A DNA stretch of 64,000 bases from Actinokineospora sp. NBRC 105648 (GCF_030269645.1 NZ_BSTR01000024.1:19364-83363), one strand, 5' to 3'. Shown: positions 10,501 to 18,960, numbered from the stretch's first letter. Notes: generated by a model not told the origin, from the sequence alone. Numbers and translations: made by a program.

Positions 10501-10706
10501 GAGACGTAGGTGTGCACCAGGGCGTTCGCCGACGCCGGTGGCGACTCGTCCCAGATCAGATCGATCAACCGCTCGGTCGAGACCACCTGTCGGACCTGCA
10601 ACAGCAGCGCGGCCAACAGCGCCTTGGGCTTGGGTCCGCCCAGGTTGACCGAATCACCCGAATCGTCCGATCTCAGCTCGACCGGCCCCAAGACCAGTAT
10701 GCGCAC
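7593..10706 (-). CDS. AfsR/SARP-family transcriptional regulator with NB-ARC and TPR domains
   Basis: Large (1,037 residue) regulator of the kind that controls secondary metabolism or differentiation in actinomycetes. Order: OmpR-like winged helix (about 1-95), BTAD domain (about 98-245), linker, NB-ARC ATPase (about 285-570) with P-loop GFAGAGKSA (about residue 315), Walker B LLIVLDNAR and the SRSRLTGLP sensor, then TPR-like helical repeats to the C terminus. Start GTG at 10706 follows a G-rich CTGGGGGTAG. The next gene upstream on the same strand ends 88 bases away, so it probably has its own promoter. No biosynthetic cluster is beside it, so its targets are not evident. Confidence 0.9.
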   Translation of the reverse strand: MRILVLGPVELRSDDSGDSVNLGGPKPKALLAALLLQVRQVVSTERLIDLIWDESPPASANALVHTYVSLLRRGFATADRRAALATRAPGYLLDVDPTDSDLESFENNLYAARHAERQVDHETAAGLYDQAIRLWRGPAFGGIEADFARSQSASLAEELLSAEEGRARCHLRQGRAGEVATHLRRLVSAHPLREQVRGLLMRALFESGRQGDALAVYREGRAHLLDELGVEPGEELRRLHSAILDGTLRPMDGAEPKRRGAGAAEVRARTEEQRAVPRHLPPDVSDFTGRDEQLATITRLREAGAAGTPTVVVSGFAGAGKSALAVHAAHRLRAHYPDGQLFADLRGCERDLGAFEVLGRFLGALGVAGADLPADTDDRADLFRRQVNGKRLLIVLDNARSERQVRSLLPGDPNCLVIVTSRSRLTGLPETVPVELDFFSAETSVRMLSKIVGAGRVADEPAAADTIAALCGGIPLAVRAAGAKLLARPHWPLRALASRLSDERRRLDELAVGDLAVRSSLRLNYVELDDLHRHAFHLLTLLDLPDFGSWLAAPLLEIPLDDAEDVVEALVDLRLLEVAGIDAIGRVRYRFHDLVQLFGAEHAVRDEPADAVAAAVCRTLATWMALVDSGASKLPRVTLGLRPTVQPGVELDPRLVAETEDDPSGWFKSETSAVVRAVERAHELGIAEMTTMLITSLLSSPFAARNEFDGWQRTHEVALAAARGSGDTQAEATVLAGLGQLYYEKDEFPLALSYFAQASERSAQVGDDATLAVALVGIGTVYRDLGDFPLARDHLARATEIAERIGDTGVVAAACYGLAASQRDLGDIPEAIDRFTHCAHSYRALGDSRGEGLALRGLSLCHRAVGEWGRAARLSEEAEVILRASGDVLGAAYAAQSSAKARIRLGEPAGVAEALADCLRLCARQGDRFGVALVTRTLGELALAQGDLLNARALLSDALTRWTELALPLWQARTLRDLAAAEATDAPEAAQAHWRRAVELFTEAATRETTELADLSPAAWLSAVRAGSTSRATLPNP

Positions 10707-10794
10707 GTCTCTACCCCCAGGTCAGTGTGCTCAATGACCACTATCGGCGCTCACGGGGAATTAGTCACCCACAATGTCGCGCCCCGCCCGGCGC

Positions 10795-11439
10795 TCACTC
10801 GATCAAGTCGCGCGGCCCCGTCCGCCCGTAGAGCACCGACCCGTCCACGAAGTCCACCCGCAGCACCCGGGCGAACGGGAACCCGCGCCCGATCAGCACC
10901 GGGGACCAGCCGAGCACCCGCTCCACCTCGATCTCCCACACCGACACCACCCGGTCGCCGACCAGCCACGAACCACGGCCGATGAAGTCGTTCACGTGCG
11001 ACGCGGCCTGGCGCAGGAGGCCCTTCTCCCGGCGGGCGGTCCGCAGCTCCTCCTGCCTGCTCACCAGGAACTTCGCGGGCAGCAGCACGGCGAACCGCCG
11101 GGTGGTGATCGCGATCCCGGTCTCGCCGAGCCCGATCGCCAGGGCGTCGGCGGCGCGCACCGCGTCCCGGTCGGGATCGGCCGCCTGCGCCCACCAGGAC
11201 AGGGTGTCGTCATCGGCCCACTCGTTCGCGGCGAACCGGCCCGCGGTGGTGAAGCTGCTGGGGTCCGGGTAGCTCCGGTCGATCCCGGTGGTCTCCTCGG
11301 CACCGGCCGGGACGGGGTGCGGCACCCGGACCCGCCCGGCGACCCGGGAACCCACGTTCCGCCTGCTGGCGTCGGTCGCGACCCGGACCACCTCGCCGGG
11401 CTCGGTCCACCACCGCCTGAGGTCCTCATCGATGTGCAT
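10795..11439 (-). CDS. Conserved hypothetical protein, last gene of the WXG operon
   Basis: About 214 residues, soluble, unrecognised. The C-terminal half (SVWEIEVERVLGW, RVLRVDFVDGSVLYGRTG) reads as a beta-rich, PH-like or immunity-like domain, and the N-terminal half contains WADDDTLSWW. It starts 3 bases after the stop of the preceding gene, and its ribosome-binding GGAG lies across that stop, so it is translationally coupled. It probably works with the WXG-type protein encoded first in the operon, for example as a chaperone or cytoplasmic partner; this is inference from position alone. Confidence 0.6.
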   Translation of the reverse strand: MHIDEDLRRWWTEPGEVVRVATDASRRNVGSRVAGRVRVPHPVPAGAEETTGIDRSYPDPSSFTTAGRFAANEWADDDTLSWWAQAADPDRDAVRAADALAIGLGETGIAITTRRFAVLLPAKFLVSRQEELRTARREKGLLRQAASHVNDFIGRGSWLVGDRVVSVWEIEVERVLGWSPVLIGRGFPFARVLRVDFVDGSVLYGRTGPRDLIE

Positions 11440-11442
11440 TCG

Positions 11443-12183
11443 TCACTCCGGGGCGCCGTTGGTGAGCGCCAGCAGGCGCTCGTACTGGTCGGGCTCCTTA
11501 CCCGCGCCGAAGAACAGGTCGAAACCGGAGCCGTCGACCAGTTGCATCCGCAGGCACGCGGACCGCTTGTGCGCGAACCCCCGCGCCGCGACGGAGAAAC
11601 CGGCGATCTCGGTGCGCGGGACGTCCAGCACCGGGGTCAGCGCGCGGACCTCGGGCGAGGGCTCCAGCTTGTCGATCGGCTTGGTCAGCGCGGCCGCGGC
11701 GTCCTTGCCCACCTCGACGCCCGCTTCGACGATGTCGCCGAGGATCCCCCACCTGGACTTCTTCGCGGGCTCCGGCGGCGGCGGTGGTGGTGCGGGCAGG
11801 GGCGGCTGCTCTCGGATGGCGATGTGCAGCCGGTTCGGCGTCAGCACCCACAGGTGGTCGCCGTAGCCGATCAAGCGCAGGGCGTACCGCATCGCCAGCG
11901 CGTCCTTGTCGCGGCCCACGATCACGACGTCCGGGGTGGGTCTGTCCGGGGCTCCCCCGTCGCCCTCCTCGGAGTCGAAGTCGAGGAGGGCGTCGAGGGC
12001 GCGCTTGCCGAGGTCCGGTTTGACCCGGAAGTTGACCTGCGGCCTGCCCGCTGCCTCGAACGGCCGGTTGTCGACGCCGTAGGCGCAGGCGGCAGCGGCC
12101 CAGAGCAGGGGTTCCGGCGAGTCGCCGAGCAGGGTCCGAGCGTGGATGGCCGGACCTGCGACGTCGGCGTAGAGGGATGTCAT
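11443..12183 (-). CDS. Conserved hypothetical protein with proline-rich linker
   Basis: About 246 residues with two parts joined by a proline run (PPLPAPPPPPPEPAKK, about residues 128-143). The C-terminal part (FSVAARGFAHKRSACLRMQLVDGSGFDLFFG) again looks beta-rich and PH-like and shares features with the next gene product, so the two may be distant relatives. It also contains the amphipathic GILGDIVEAGVEVG. No signal peptide or transmembrane helix. The ATG at 12183 has GGGAA upstream. Within the YbaB/WXG operon; function unknown. Confidence 0.6.
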   Translation of the reverse strand: MTSLYADVAGPAIHARTLLGDSPEPLLWAAAACAYGVDNRPFEAAGRPQVNFRVKPDLGKRALDALLDFDSEEGDGGAPDRPTPDVVIVGRDKDALAMRYALRLIGYGDHLWVLTPNRLHIAIREQPPLPAPPPPPPEPAKKSRWGILGDIVEAGVEVGKDAAAALTKPIDKLEPSPEVRALTPVLDVPRTEIAGFSVAARGFAHKRSACLRMQLVDGSGFDLFFGAGKEPDQYERLLALTNGAPE

Positions 12184-12198
12184 CGGTTCCCGGCGGTC

Positions 12199-13785
12199 TC
12201 AGTCGGTGGTGAAGCCGCGCTGCTGCGCGGCCTTGCGTTCCTCGGGGGTGGACGGGTCCGCGGCGTGGTCGTAGACCTCGCCCGCACCCCATTCGACGGC
12301 CGCGCCGGGCACGTTCTCCAGCGTGCCGCGCCAGACCGCCGTGCCGGTTCTGGTCGTACCTGTGGGGCCCAGGTATCCCAGACCCGCCTTGACGACCTGC
12401 TGGGCCAGGGCCTCCTCGCCGGTGGCGTCCTTGCCGAACCGGGTGTGCGTCGAGGTCGTCCGGCGGTCGGCGGCGTTGCGCATCTTCTTGTTCGCCGCGG
12501 CCAGCACGCCGTCCTCCACCTCGCGGATCTTCGCGCTGTTGCCGGTAGCGCGGGCGGCGTCCATGGCCTCGTTCGCCTTGTCCAGGGCGCGCTGCGCGTC
12601 CCGGGTGTTGTCGAAGGCGGACGCGGTGTTGGTGATCGGGTTCGCCTTGATCCGCCTGCCGATCACCTTCGCGCCGCGCAGCTGGCTGGCCTTGTCCATG
12701 ACCCCGCTGAGCTTGCCGCCGCGCAGCCCCTTGAGCAGGTCCTCCAACTTGGTGATCAGCGGCTTGAGCTGGTGCGCCAGCTTGGCGACCTTCTGCCCGA
12801 GCCGGGTGGCGGTGAGCGCGGACTGCGTCGCGGTCAGCCCGGTGGCCACGCCCGCCGAGGCGCCGAAGGTGATCCAGGAGGCGGCCAGCGCGGCCAGCCA
12901 CTCGATGATCAGGCCGAGCACGAGCTCCTGGATGATGTCCACCACGACCTGGACGAACGTGTCGAAGATCGTGGCGGCGGTCTCCAGCACCCCGGCGATC
13001 TCGTCGATGTCGCCGGACATCGCGCGGGCGCCGTCGCCGAACTCGGTCATCTGGGCGCGGAAGGCGTCACCCGCGGCGCCCTGCCAGGCCGGTCCGGTGG
13101 ACTGGGCGCGGGTGTCCTCGTGGTCGGCGACGGTGTTGAGCCAGTCGGCGACGTCCTGCCACCCCTTGGCGGTGCTGCGCATCTGCTCGGGGTCGCCGAG
13201 CGCGGGCTCCAGCACCAGGTTCACCAGCGGGCTGATCACGATCGAGATGAGCCAGCCCAGGCCGTTGTCGATGAACGCCTGCCCGGGGCTGGTGACCAGC
13301 TGGATCTGCTCCACCCGCGCGTTGAACGCGGCGAAGGCGGCGGCGGGCGGGTCGGACGCGTCGGCGGTGGCGGCGTTGTAGCCCGCGTCGGCCCAGGAGC
13401 TGCCGTAGGTGCTCGCCTGGGTGAAGTCGGACTTGCGGTCGGCGTCACCCGCGTGGTTGAGCTTGCCCAGGTCGCCCACGCCGGTGTCGATGTCGGCGAG
13501 CCCGGAGGCGTTGTCCGACTCGGTCGCGCCGTAGGCGGTGGCGGTGTCGCGGACCGCCCCCGAGATCTCCTCCAGGTAGGCCGCCGCCTGCTTGGCCATG
13601 CCCTGGCACTCCTGCAGGGAGTCGGCGTACTTGTCCTTGAAGTAGAAGAACAGCGGCCCGAAGCAGTCGTCGCTGACCCGGGCCTGTTCCAGCAGGCTCG
13701 CCAGCCCGGCGAGGTTCTCGGACTGCTTGTGCGACCCCTCGCTGTGCGCGAGCAGGGCGCCGCCGCCGACGCCGAAGCCGGTCAC
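12199..13785 (-). CDS. Large WXG100-like protein, type VII secretion-related
   Basis: A 528-residue helical protein that looks like an ESX (type VII) substrate or effector of the WXG100/PPE-like kind. The N-terminal 200 residues are helical with conserved DCFGPLFFYFKDKY; a WQGAAGDAFRAQM segment (about residue 228) carries the W-x-G turn followed by a long helix; hydrophobic ELVLGLIIEWLAALAASWITFG follows, split as ELVLGLIIEWLAALAA and SWITFG. The C-terminal 200 residues are charged, repetitive and toxin-like in layout (KANPITNTASAFDNTRDAQR). The GTG start overlaps the YbaB stop as GTGA. Whether the C terminus is a toxin is not resolvable by eye. Confidence 0.65.
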   Translation of the reverse strand: MTGFGVGGGALLAHSEGSHKQSENLAGLASLLEQARVSDDCFGPLFFYFKDKYADSLQECQGMAKQAAAYLEEISGAVRDTATAYGATESDNASGLADIDTGVGDLGKLNHAGDADRKSDFTQASTYGSSWADAGYNAATADASDPPAAAFAAFNARVEQIQLVTSPGQAFIDNGLGWLISIVISPLVNLVLEPALGDPEQMRSTAKGWQDVADWLNTVADHEDTRAQSTGPAWQGAAGDAFRAQMTEFGDGARAMSGDIDEIAGVLETAATIFDTFVQVVVDIIQELVLGLIIEWLAALAASWITFGASAGVATGLTATQSALTATRLGQKVAKLAHQLKPLITKLEDLLKGLRGGKLSGVMDKASQLRGAKVIGRRIKANPITNTASAFDNTRDAQRALDKANEAMDAARATGNSAKIREVEDGVLAAANKKMRNAADRRTTSTHTRFGKDATGEEALAQQVVKAGLGYLGPTGTTRTGTAVWRGTLENVPGAAVEWGAGEVYDHAADPSTPEERKAAQQRGFTTD

Positions 13786-14288
13786 GGTGTGCCCCCGTAG
13801 ACGCTCTCGTCGGAGAAGTCGCCGTCGTCGTCGGGCCGCGCGGGCCGGGGCGGCCGGGGTTGGCGGACCGGCCCGGGGTCGCTCGCCGCCGGTACCGGCA
13901 GCGATCCCGGCGGGGGCGGTGTCGTGGGCCCGAGTGGTTCGACGGCCGGTGCGTGCGCGCGCAGGGCGTCCTGGAACTGCTGGTAGTACGCGTCCCCCAC
14001 GACCGGGCGGACGGTCTCCTCCACCAGCGCGGCGGCCTGCTGGGTCGCCTGCCTGATGGCGCCGAGGATCTCCTGGGTCAGCTGGGTGTGCGACCGGTTC
14101 ATCGCCGCCGGGGTGAGCGCCAGGCCCAGCACCGCGCCCGACGGGGCCACGGTGACCGTGACCGAGCCGTCGGTGTTGCGGGCACTGCCCTTGAGCTCGG
14201 CGATCCGGTCCTTGAGCCCCGCCGCCCGCGCGGCCTGGTCCTCGAAGTGGCGCATGGCCTGCTGGAAATTGGCGTCGTCGATCGCCAT
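13782..14288 (-). CDS. YbaB/EbfC-family DNA-binding-like protein
   Basis: The first 100 residues have the YbaB layout: an N-terminal helix (FQQAMRHFEDQAARAAGLKD), a beta segment with GSVTVTVAPSGAVLGLALTP and a long C-terminal helix. The remaining 65 residues are a disordered, proline- and acid-rich tail (PPPPGSLPVPAASDPG...). Such tailed YbaB homologues often precede WXG genes in actinobacteria. Start ATG at 14288 follows GGGGGGCTG. It is the first gene of the four-gene operon and is coupled to the next by a GTGA overlap. DNA binding is inferred from the family only. Confidence 0.75.
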   Translation of the reverse strand: MAIDDANFQQAMRHFEDQAARAAGLKDRIAELKGSARNTDGSVTVTVAPSGAVLGLALTPAAMNRSHTQLTQEILGAIRQATQQAAALVEETVRPVVGDAYYQQFQDALRAHAPAVEPLGPTTPPPPGSLPVPAASDPGPVRQPRPPRPARPDDDGDFSDESVYGGTP

Positions 14289-14350
14289 CAGCCCCCCTGA
14301 CTCGTCCGGGTGATGTTATCGGCGGCCCAGGGGGCGCACGGCCGGATTCG

Positions 14351-15106
14351 TCAGATGGGCAGCCTGCGGAAGATCGGCCGCGGGATGTGCCGCAGCACGG
14401 ACATCACCGCGCGCCACTGACCGGGCGCCCACACCAGGTCCTTGCGCCTGCGCACCGCCTCGACGGCGATCTCGGCGACCTTCTGCGGGGTGGTGGCCAT
14501 CGGCGCGGCCTTCATGCCCTCGGTCATCTTGGTGTGCACGAAACCGGGCCGCACCACCGTGACGGTGATGCCCTCCGGCCGCAGCGCCTCGCCCAGACCG
14601 AGGTAGAAGCCGTCGAAGCCGGCCTTGGTGGAGCCGTAGACGAAGTTCGAGCGGCGCACCCGCTCCCCGGCGACCGAGGACAGCGCGATCACCGAGCCGT
14701 GGCCCTGCTTGCGCAGCCGCTCGGCCAGCGCGATGCCCAGCGACACCGGCGCGGTGTAGTTGACCTGGGCCAGCTCCACCCCGCTGGCGTGGTCCTGCCA
14801 GGCCTGCTCGGCGTCGCCCAGCAGACCGAAGGCGACCACCGAGACGTCGATGTCGCCGTCGCTGAACGCCTCCTCGACGACCTTGGGGTGCGAGTCGAGG
14901 TCGCGGGCGTCGAAGGCCACCGTGCGCACGGTGGCGCCGAGGCCGCGCAGCTTGGCCACCGCGGCGTCCAGGCGCTCGGACGGCCGCGCGGCCAGCACGA
15001 CCTTGAGCGGGCGCTGGCGGGCGTAGTTCTCCGCGATGGCGAGCCCGATCTCGGACGTGCCGCCGAGCAGGAGCAGGGACTGCGGGGTGCCGACTGCGTT
15101 GATCAA
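14351..15106 (-). CDS. dprE2: Decaprenylphosphoryl-D-2-keto-erythropentose reductase (DprE2)
   Basis: Short-chain dehydrogenase that reduces the keto intermediate made by DprE1 to decaprenylphosphoryl-arabinose, the only arabinose donor for cell-wall arabinan. The Rossmann motif [15 protein letters not shown], the [23 protein letters not shown] stretch (catalytic Ser, Tyr and Lys: ALSS and YGSTK) and [11 protein letters not shown] are visible. A TTG start at 15106 overlaps the DprE1 stop as TTGA and gives 251 residues, close to mycobacterial DprE2. Operonic with dprE1, with which it acts as one epimerase. Confidence 0.93.
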   Translation of the reverse strand: MINAVGTPQSLLLLGGTSEIGLAIAENYARQRPLKVVLAARPSERLDAAVAKLRGLGATVRTVAFDARDLDSHPKVVEEAFSDGDIDVSVVAFGLLGDAEQAWQDHASGVELAQVNYTAPVSLGIALAERLRKQGHGSVIALSSVAGERVRRSNFVYGSTKAGFDGFYLGLGEALRPEGITVTVVRPGFVHTKMTEGMKAAPMATTPQKVAEIAVEAVRRRKDLVWAPGQWRAVMSVLRHIPRPIFRRLPI

Positions 15107-16470
15107 AGTCCGAGCCTTCGCGATTGGTCCGAGGTGAACAGGCCGTCCGGGTCGACCGCGTCGCGCACCTTGCGCCACTCGTCGAGCCTCGGGTACATCC
15201 GGTGGAAGGTCTCCGGCGCGGTGCGGGATTCCTTGGCCAGGTAGAGCCGACCGCCCGCGGCGAGCACCTGCTCGTCGAGCCGGGCGCAGAACTCGTGCAG
15301 CCCGGGCACGATCGGGAAGTCGACGGTGATCGTCCAGCCCGGGGTGCCGAAGGACAGCGGGGCGCGGTTGCCCGCGCCCATCCGCTTGAGCACGTTGAGG
15401 AACGACACGTGCCCGGACTCGGCCATCTGCCGCACGATCGAGCGCAGCTCGGCGTCGGCGCTGAACGGGATGATGAACTGGTACTGCAGGAAACCGTGCG
15501 AGCCGTAGGCCCGGTTCCACTCGCCGAACAGGTCGAGCGGGTGGTAGAACGCGGTCAGGTTCATGACCTGGCCGCGGCCCTGCTTGGGCGCCTTGCGGTA
15601 CCAGGCCTCGCCGAGCAGCCGGAAGGTCAGCTTGTTGGCCAGCCCGTTGGGGAACACGTCCGGCAGGGTCAGCAGCTGCGGCGCGTCGAAGCGCAGCGGG
15701 TTCTTCCGGTACTTCGCGGGCAGCTCGTCCAGCTTCGCCAGCGAGCCGCGGGAGAACACCGCGCGGCCGAGCCTGCCGTCGGTGGAGATCGAGTCGAACC
15801 ACGCCATCGAGTAGTCGTAGTTGTCGTCGGAGCCGTTGGAGAACATCGCCAGCGTCTCGTCGAGGTTGGCGGTGCGGTCGGTGTCGCTGATGAAGTACGC
15901 CGACTCGGTGTGCTTGAGGGCGACGGTGGCGCGCAGGATGACGCCGGTCAGGCCCATGCCGCCGACGGTGGCCCAGAACAGCTCCGCCTCCGGGCCGTCG
16001 GGGGTCAGCGTGCGCACCTGGCCGTCGGCGGTGAGCAGGTCCAGCGCGCGGACGTGGTTGCCGAAGCTGCCCGCCGAGTGGTGGTTCTTGCCGTGGATGT
16101 CCGAGCCGATGGCCCCGCCGATGGTGACCTGGCGGGTGCCCGGCAGCACCGGCACCCACAGCCCGAACGGCAGCGCGGCCCGCATCAGCTGGTCGAGGTT
16201 GACCCCCGCGTCGAGCACGGCCAGGCCGGTGTCGGCGTCGATGGAGTGGATCCGGTTGACACCGTTCATGTCCACGACCAGGCCGCCCGCGTTCTGCGCC
16301 GGGTCGCCGTAGGAGCGGCCGAGGCCGCGGGCGATGACCCCGCGCGGGCCCGCCGCCGCGACCGCGGCGATCACGTCGTCGGCGGTGCGGGGCTGGGCGA
16401 CCGTGGCCACCGAGGGCGCGGTCCGTCCCCAGCCGGTCAGCGTGCGGGTCTCGAACTCTCCTGGCTCCAC
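15103..16470 (-). CDS. dprE1: Decaprenylphosphoryl-beta-D-ribose 2'-oxidase (DprE1)
   Basis: FAD-dependent oxidase of the vanillyl-alcohol-oxidase fold that oxidises the 2'-hydroxyl of decaprenylphosphoryl-ribose. Conserved blocks are [40 protein letters not shown] (FAD binding; the HGKNHH histidine region), [31 protein letters not shown] and the C-terminal [11 protein letters not shown]. About 455 residues from the GTG at 16470, which fits the mycobacterial protein at 461. The site equivalent to the benzothiazinone target Cys387 reads [10 protein letters not shown] here, so threonine replaces cysteine. It is divergent from gtrA. Confidence 0.94.
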   Translation of the reverse strand: MEPGEFETRTLTGWGRTAPSVATVAQPRTADDVIAAVAAAGPRGVIARGLGRSYGDPAQNAGGLVVDMNGVNRIHSIDADTGLAVLDAGVNLDQLMRAALPFGLWVPVLPGTRQVTIGGAIGSDIHGKNHHSAGSFGNHVRALDLLTADGQVRTLTPDGPEAELFWATVGGMGLTGVILRATVALKHTESAYFISDTDRTANLDETLAMFSNGSDDNYDYSMAWFDSISTDGRLGRAVFSRGSLAKLDELPAKYRKNPLRFDAPQLLTLPDVFPNGLANKLTFRLLGEAWYRKAPKQGRGQVMNLTAFYHPLDLFGEWNRAYGSHGFLQYQFIIPFSADAELRSIVRQMAESGHVSFLNVLKRMGAGNRAPLSFGTPGWTITVDFPIVPGLHEFCARLDEQVLAAGGRLYLAKESRTAPETFHRMYPRLDEWRKVRDAVDPDGLFTSDQSRRLGL

Positions 16471-16551
16471 CGGGTCCAGGGTAGCGGGGCCGCCGGGCGC
16501 TCCTAGACTTGTCCCCGCGGTCGGGTGGTGCCACACACAGGACGGGACGTC

Positions 16552-17022
16552 ATGACCGAGGTGCGGAACGACAGCGGTATCGAGAGCGCGGCCAGTGCGC
16601 GCTCCGGGCTGCTCCAGCAGCTGGTGCGCTTCGTCCTGGTCGGCGGGTTCTGCGCGCTGGTCGACTCGGGCAGCTACTGGCTGCTGCTGCAGAGCGGCCT
16701 GTGGGTGCACGCGGCCAAGGCCATCAGCTTCATCCTGGGCACGACGACGGCGTACTTCCTCAACAAGCGGTTCACCTTCACCGACGCGGCCGACCGCGGC
16801 GCGAGCCAGGCGGGGGCGTTCGCGCTGCTCTACACGGTGACGTTCTTCGTCAACGTGGGCACGAACGCGCTGATGCTCACCGTGCTGCCGACCTTCCGCT
16901 GGGAGTACGCGGTGGCCTGGATCGTGGCCCAGGGCGTCGGCACCGCGATCAACTTCGTGCTGCTGCGCACGGTCGTCTTCCGCAGCCAGGCCCCAACCGG
17001 CGGCGAGCCGGTCGGGGCCTGA
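16552..17022 (+). CDS. GtrA-family membrane protein
   Basis: Four-helix GtrA-type protein of about 156 residues. In mycobacteria the homologue beside dprE1 (Rv3789) has been linked to decaprenylphosphoryl-arabinose handling or as an anchor for arabinan synthesis. Hydrophobic spans are [37 protein letters not shown] (the family signature), [20 protein letters not shown] and a final [20 protein letters not shown]. The ATG at 16552 follows GACGGGACGTC. The gap to dprE1 (82 bases) must contain two divergent promoters. Its exact substrate is not settled. Confidence 0.85.
   Translation: MTEVRNDSGIESAASARSGLLQQLVRFVLVGGFCALVDSGSYWLLLQSGLWVHAAKAISFILGTTTAYFLNKRFTFTDAADRGASQAGAFALLYTVTFFVNVGTNALMLTVLPTFRWEYAVAWIVAQGVGTAINFVLLRTVVFRSQAPTGGEPVGA
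16989..17019 (+). terminator. Hairpin overlapping the gtrA 3' end
   Basis: GGCCCCAACCGGC at 16989-17001 pairs with GCCGGTCGGGGCC at 17007-17019 (12 of 13) around a 5-base loop. It is inside the last codons of gtrA. No T-run follows. Two copies of ACAGCCCTGACGGCGC lie just downstream at 17051-17084. Confidence 0.45.
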
Positions 17023-17129
17023 TCGGCCGCGACGGGGCACGAGGGCCCGCACAGCCCTGACGGCGCTGACAGCCCTGACGGCGCAAGCGACTCAGTCGGC
17101 TCAGGCGGGTTCGGTTCGGCGCGAGCCGC

Positions 17130-17396
17130 TCAGGTGCCGAAGCCGCTCTTCTTGTTCGGGGTGCCGTAGACGCGCACGTGCGCGGGCAGCACGTCCAGGT
17201 GGGCGGTGGCCACGTGCGCGAAGCTCACCGCCACCGTGGTGCCGTCGGCCAGTTCCAGCGTGTCGACGCCGCCGGAACCGAGCAGCACCGGCAGCCGGGC
17301 GGCCAGGCTCTTGGCGCTCTTGTCGGACAGGGAGAACACCAGCGGCTCGCCGCCACTGGCCAGGTGCAGCAGCAACGCTTGCCTCGAATCGCTCAT
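17130..17396 (-). CDS. Conserved hypothetical protein
   Basis: Small soluble protein of about 88 residues from the ATG at 17396 (MSDSRQALLLHLASGG); the frame extends to 17471. It reads as a compact beta-rich domain: EPLVFSLSDKSAKSLAARLP, DTLELADGTTVAVSFAHV, then PAHVRVYGTPNKKSGFG. I do not recognise a function. Transcribed divergently from the next gene, with a gap of about 90 bases. Confidence 0.6.
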   Translation of the reverse strand: MSDSRQALLLHLASGGEPLVFSLSDKSAKSLAARLPVLLGSGGVDTLELADGTTVAVSFAHVATAHLDVLPAHVRVYGTPNKKSGFGT

Positions 17397-17488
17397 GGAC
17401 TGACTGGACCACAGGAAACCGTTGGCGTGCAAGGAAAGTTCACTATCAGCGGATCCGCTGACAGCGGACACGGCGTAACCTGCGGATC

Positions 17489-17995
17489 ATGATCGAGGAG
17501 TTCTTGGCCGCCAGGGGAGCGCGGGAACTGGCCCACCCGGGGGGCACCCTGCTCGCCCACCTCGGCCGCACCCGCGACGCGCTGGCCGATTGGGGCGCCC
17601 GGCCCGCCCTGCAGACCGCCGGGTTCGCGCACGCCGCCTACGGCACCGACGGCTTCCCGCACGCGCTGGTCTCCACCGACGAGCGCGCGGTGCTGGCCGA
17701 CCTGCTCGGCGCCGAGGCCGAGTCGATCGTGTACTCCTACGGCGCGCTGGACCGCGACTTCAGCTACCCCCGACTGCTCACCGGCGTGCTGCGCGACCGG
17801 TTCACCGGCCGGGAGTCACCGGTGGAGGCGGCCCGGCTGCGCGACATCGTGGAGCTGACCTACGCCAACGAGCTGGACATCATGGGCCACAGCCCGCACC
17901 TGCGCAGGCGCTACGCGACGAGTGTGAAGAGCAGGCTCGGCGCCTGGTCGGCGTACGCGAGCCTGCCCGCGGTGGAGGCGCTGGAGCGCCTCTAG
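17489..17995 (+). CDS. Conserved hypothetical protein (DUF6817-like)
   Basis: About 168 residues, helical and soluble. The pattern HPGGTLLAHLGRTRDALADW, then HAAYGTDGFPHAL, is HD-domain-like in spacing (histidines in successive helices) and resembles a family I recall as DUF6817. A DRDF and an ELTYANELDIM helix follow. Metal-dependent phosphohydrolase activity is possible but no complete HD signature is present. Start ATG at 17489; convergent with glfT1, 65 bases away. Confidence 0.6.
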   Translation: MIEEFLAARGARELAHPGGTLLAHLGRTRDALADWGARPALQTAGFAHAAYGTDGFPHALVSTDERAVLADLLGAEAESIVYSYGALDRDFSYPRLLTGVLRDRFTGRESPVEAARLRDIVELTYANELDIMGHSPHLRRRYATSVKSRLGAWSAYASLPAVEALERL

Positions 17996-18060
17996 CCGAG
18001 CTGCTCCCCAGGTGGCCCGCCGCCGCGTGGTCGTGCGGAGGACGCCGTGGCAGCGGCGGC

Positions 18061-18960
18061 CTAGTGCCGGAAGAAGCGTTCCCGCCTGCCCTTGCGCACC
18101 AGCTTGAGCCACTCCAGGAAGGCCTTCGGGTCGCGCTTGGTGCCCAGGAAGTACAGGCCGAACCGGAACACCTCGAGCGCGCCGAGCTTGCGCATCCCCG
18201 GCTGGGAGAGCAGGTACCCGCGGTTGCGGTAGGTGTAGTACCGCTTGACCTCGTTCTCCGGGTCCTGCGCGTGCAGCTTGCCGCCCAGCATCGGCTTGAA
18301 CTCGTCGGAGCCGTCCGGGTGCAGGTAGGCCGCGCGCAGGCAGGTGCCGAACGCCAGCCCCGAGCGCACCAGCCTGCGGTGGATCTCCACCTCGTCGCCG
18401 CGGAAGAACAGCCGGTAGTCCGGCACGCCGACCACGTCGAGGGTGTCGGCGCGGAACAGGGCGCCGTTGAAAAGCGAGGCGATGCCGGGCAGGAAGTCCT
18501 CGCCGAGCTGGTCGGCGCTGCGCTTCCAGGTGAGGCCGCGGCGCAGCGGGAAGGCGAGCTTCTCCGGCTGGTCGATGTTGGTGACCACCGGCGACACCTC
18601 GGCCAGCCCGCGCCGCTCGGCCACCTCCAGCAGGGTCGCCAGCACGTTCTCATCGGCCGGGCGGCCGTCGTCGTCGGCCAGCCACACCCACTCCGCGCCC
18701 AGCGCGAGCGCCTGCAGCATGCCCAGGGCGAACCCGCCCGCGCCGCCGAGGTTGCGGTGCGAGACGACGTAGGTCGAGGGCAGCGGGCAGGACTCGACGA
18801 TGTCGCGGGCCGGGTCGTCCGGGCCGTTGTCCACCACGATGAGGTGGTCCGGCGGCCGGGTCTGGGCGGCGATCACCTTCAGCGAGTCCGACAGCAGCCC
18901 CCGGCGGTGCCGGGTGACCACGACCGCGACGACCGCCCCGGCGGCCAGCGGGGTGCTCAC
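18061..18960 (-). CDS. glfT1: Galactofuranosyltransferase GlfT1
   Basis: GT2-family, GT-A-fold glycosyltransferase that adds the first galactofuranose residues to the decaprenyl-linked GlcNAc-rhamnose unit of arabinogalactan. Visible: AVVVTRHRR near the N terminus, LIVVDNGPDD, HRNLGGAGGF, the metal-binding WVWLADDDGRP (DDD) and FFRGDEVEIHRRL, with the typical C-terminal KRYYTYRNRGYL. About 299 residues, matching Rv3782. The GTG start at 18960 overlaps the wzt stop as GTGA, so glfT1 is the third gene of a wzm-wzt-glfT1 operon, the same partners as in M. tuberculosis. Confidence 0.92.
   Translation of the reverse strand: MSTPLAAGAVVAVVVTRHRRGLLSDSLKVIAAQTRPPDHLIVVDNGPDDPARDIVESCPLPSTYVVSHRNLGGAGGFALGMLQALALGAEWVWLADDDGRPADENVLATLLEVAERRGLAEVSPVVTNIDQPEKLAFPLRRGLTWKRSADQLGEDFLPGIASLFNGALFRADTLDVVGVPDYRLFFRGDEVEIHRRLVRSGLAFGTCLRAAYLHPDGSDEFKPMLGGKLHAQDPENEVKRYYTYRNRGYLLSQPGMRKLGALEVFRFGLYFLGTKRDPKAFLEWLKLVRKGRRERFFRH

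Noticed and set aside
7401..10985. A 1,194-residue open frame on the plus strand opposite the SARP regulator
   Set aside because: It is the antisense shadow of a GC-rich gene: composition is dominated by R, G, Q and A, no family motif is visible and the minus-strand gene has complete domains.
10774..13800. A 1,008-residue open frame on the plus strand across the WXG operon
   Set aside because: Same reason: arginine/glycine-rich antisense frame without ribosome-binding site, opposite a set of tightly coupled minus-strand genes.
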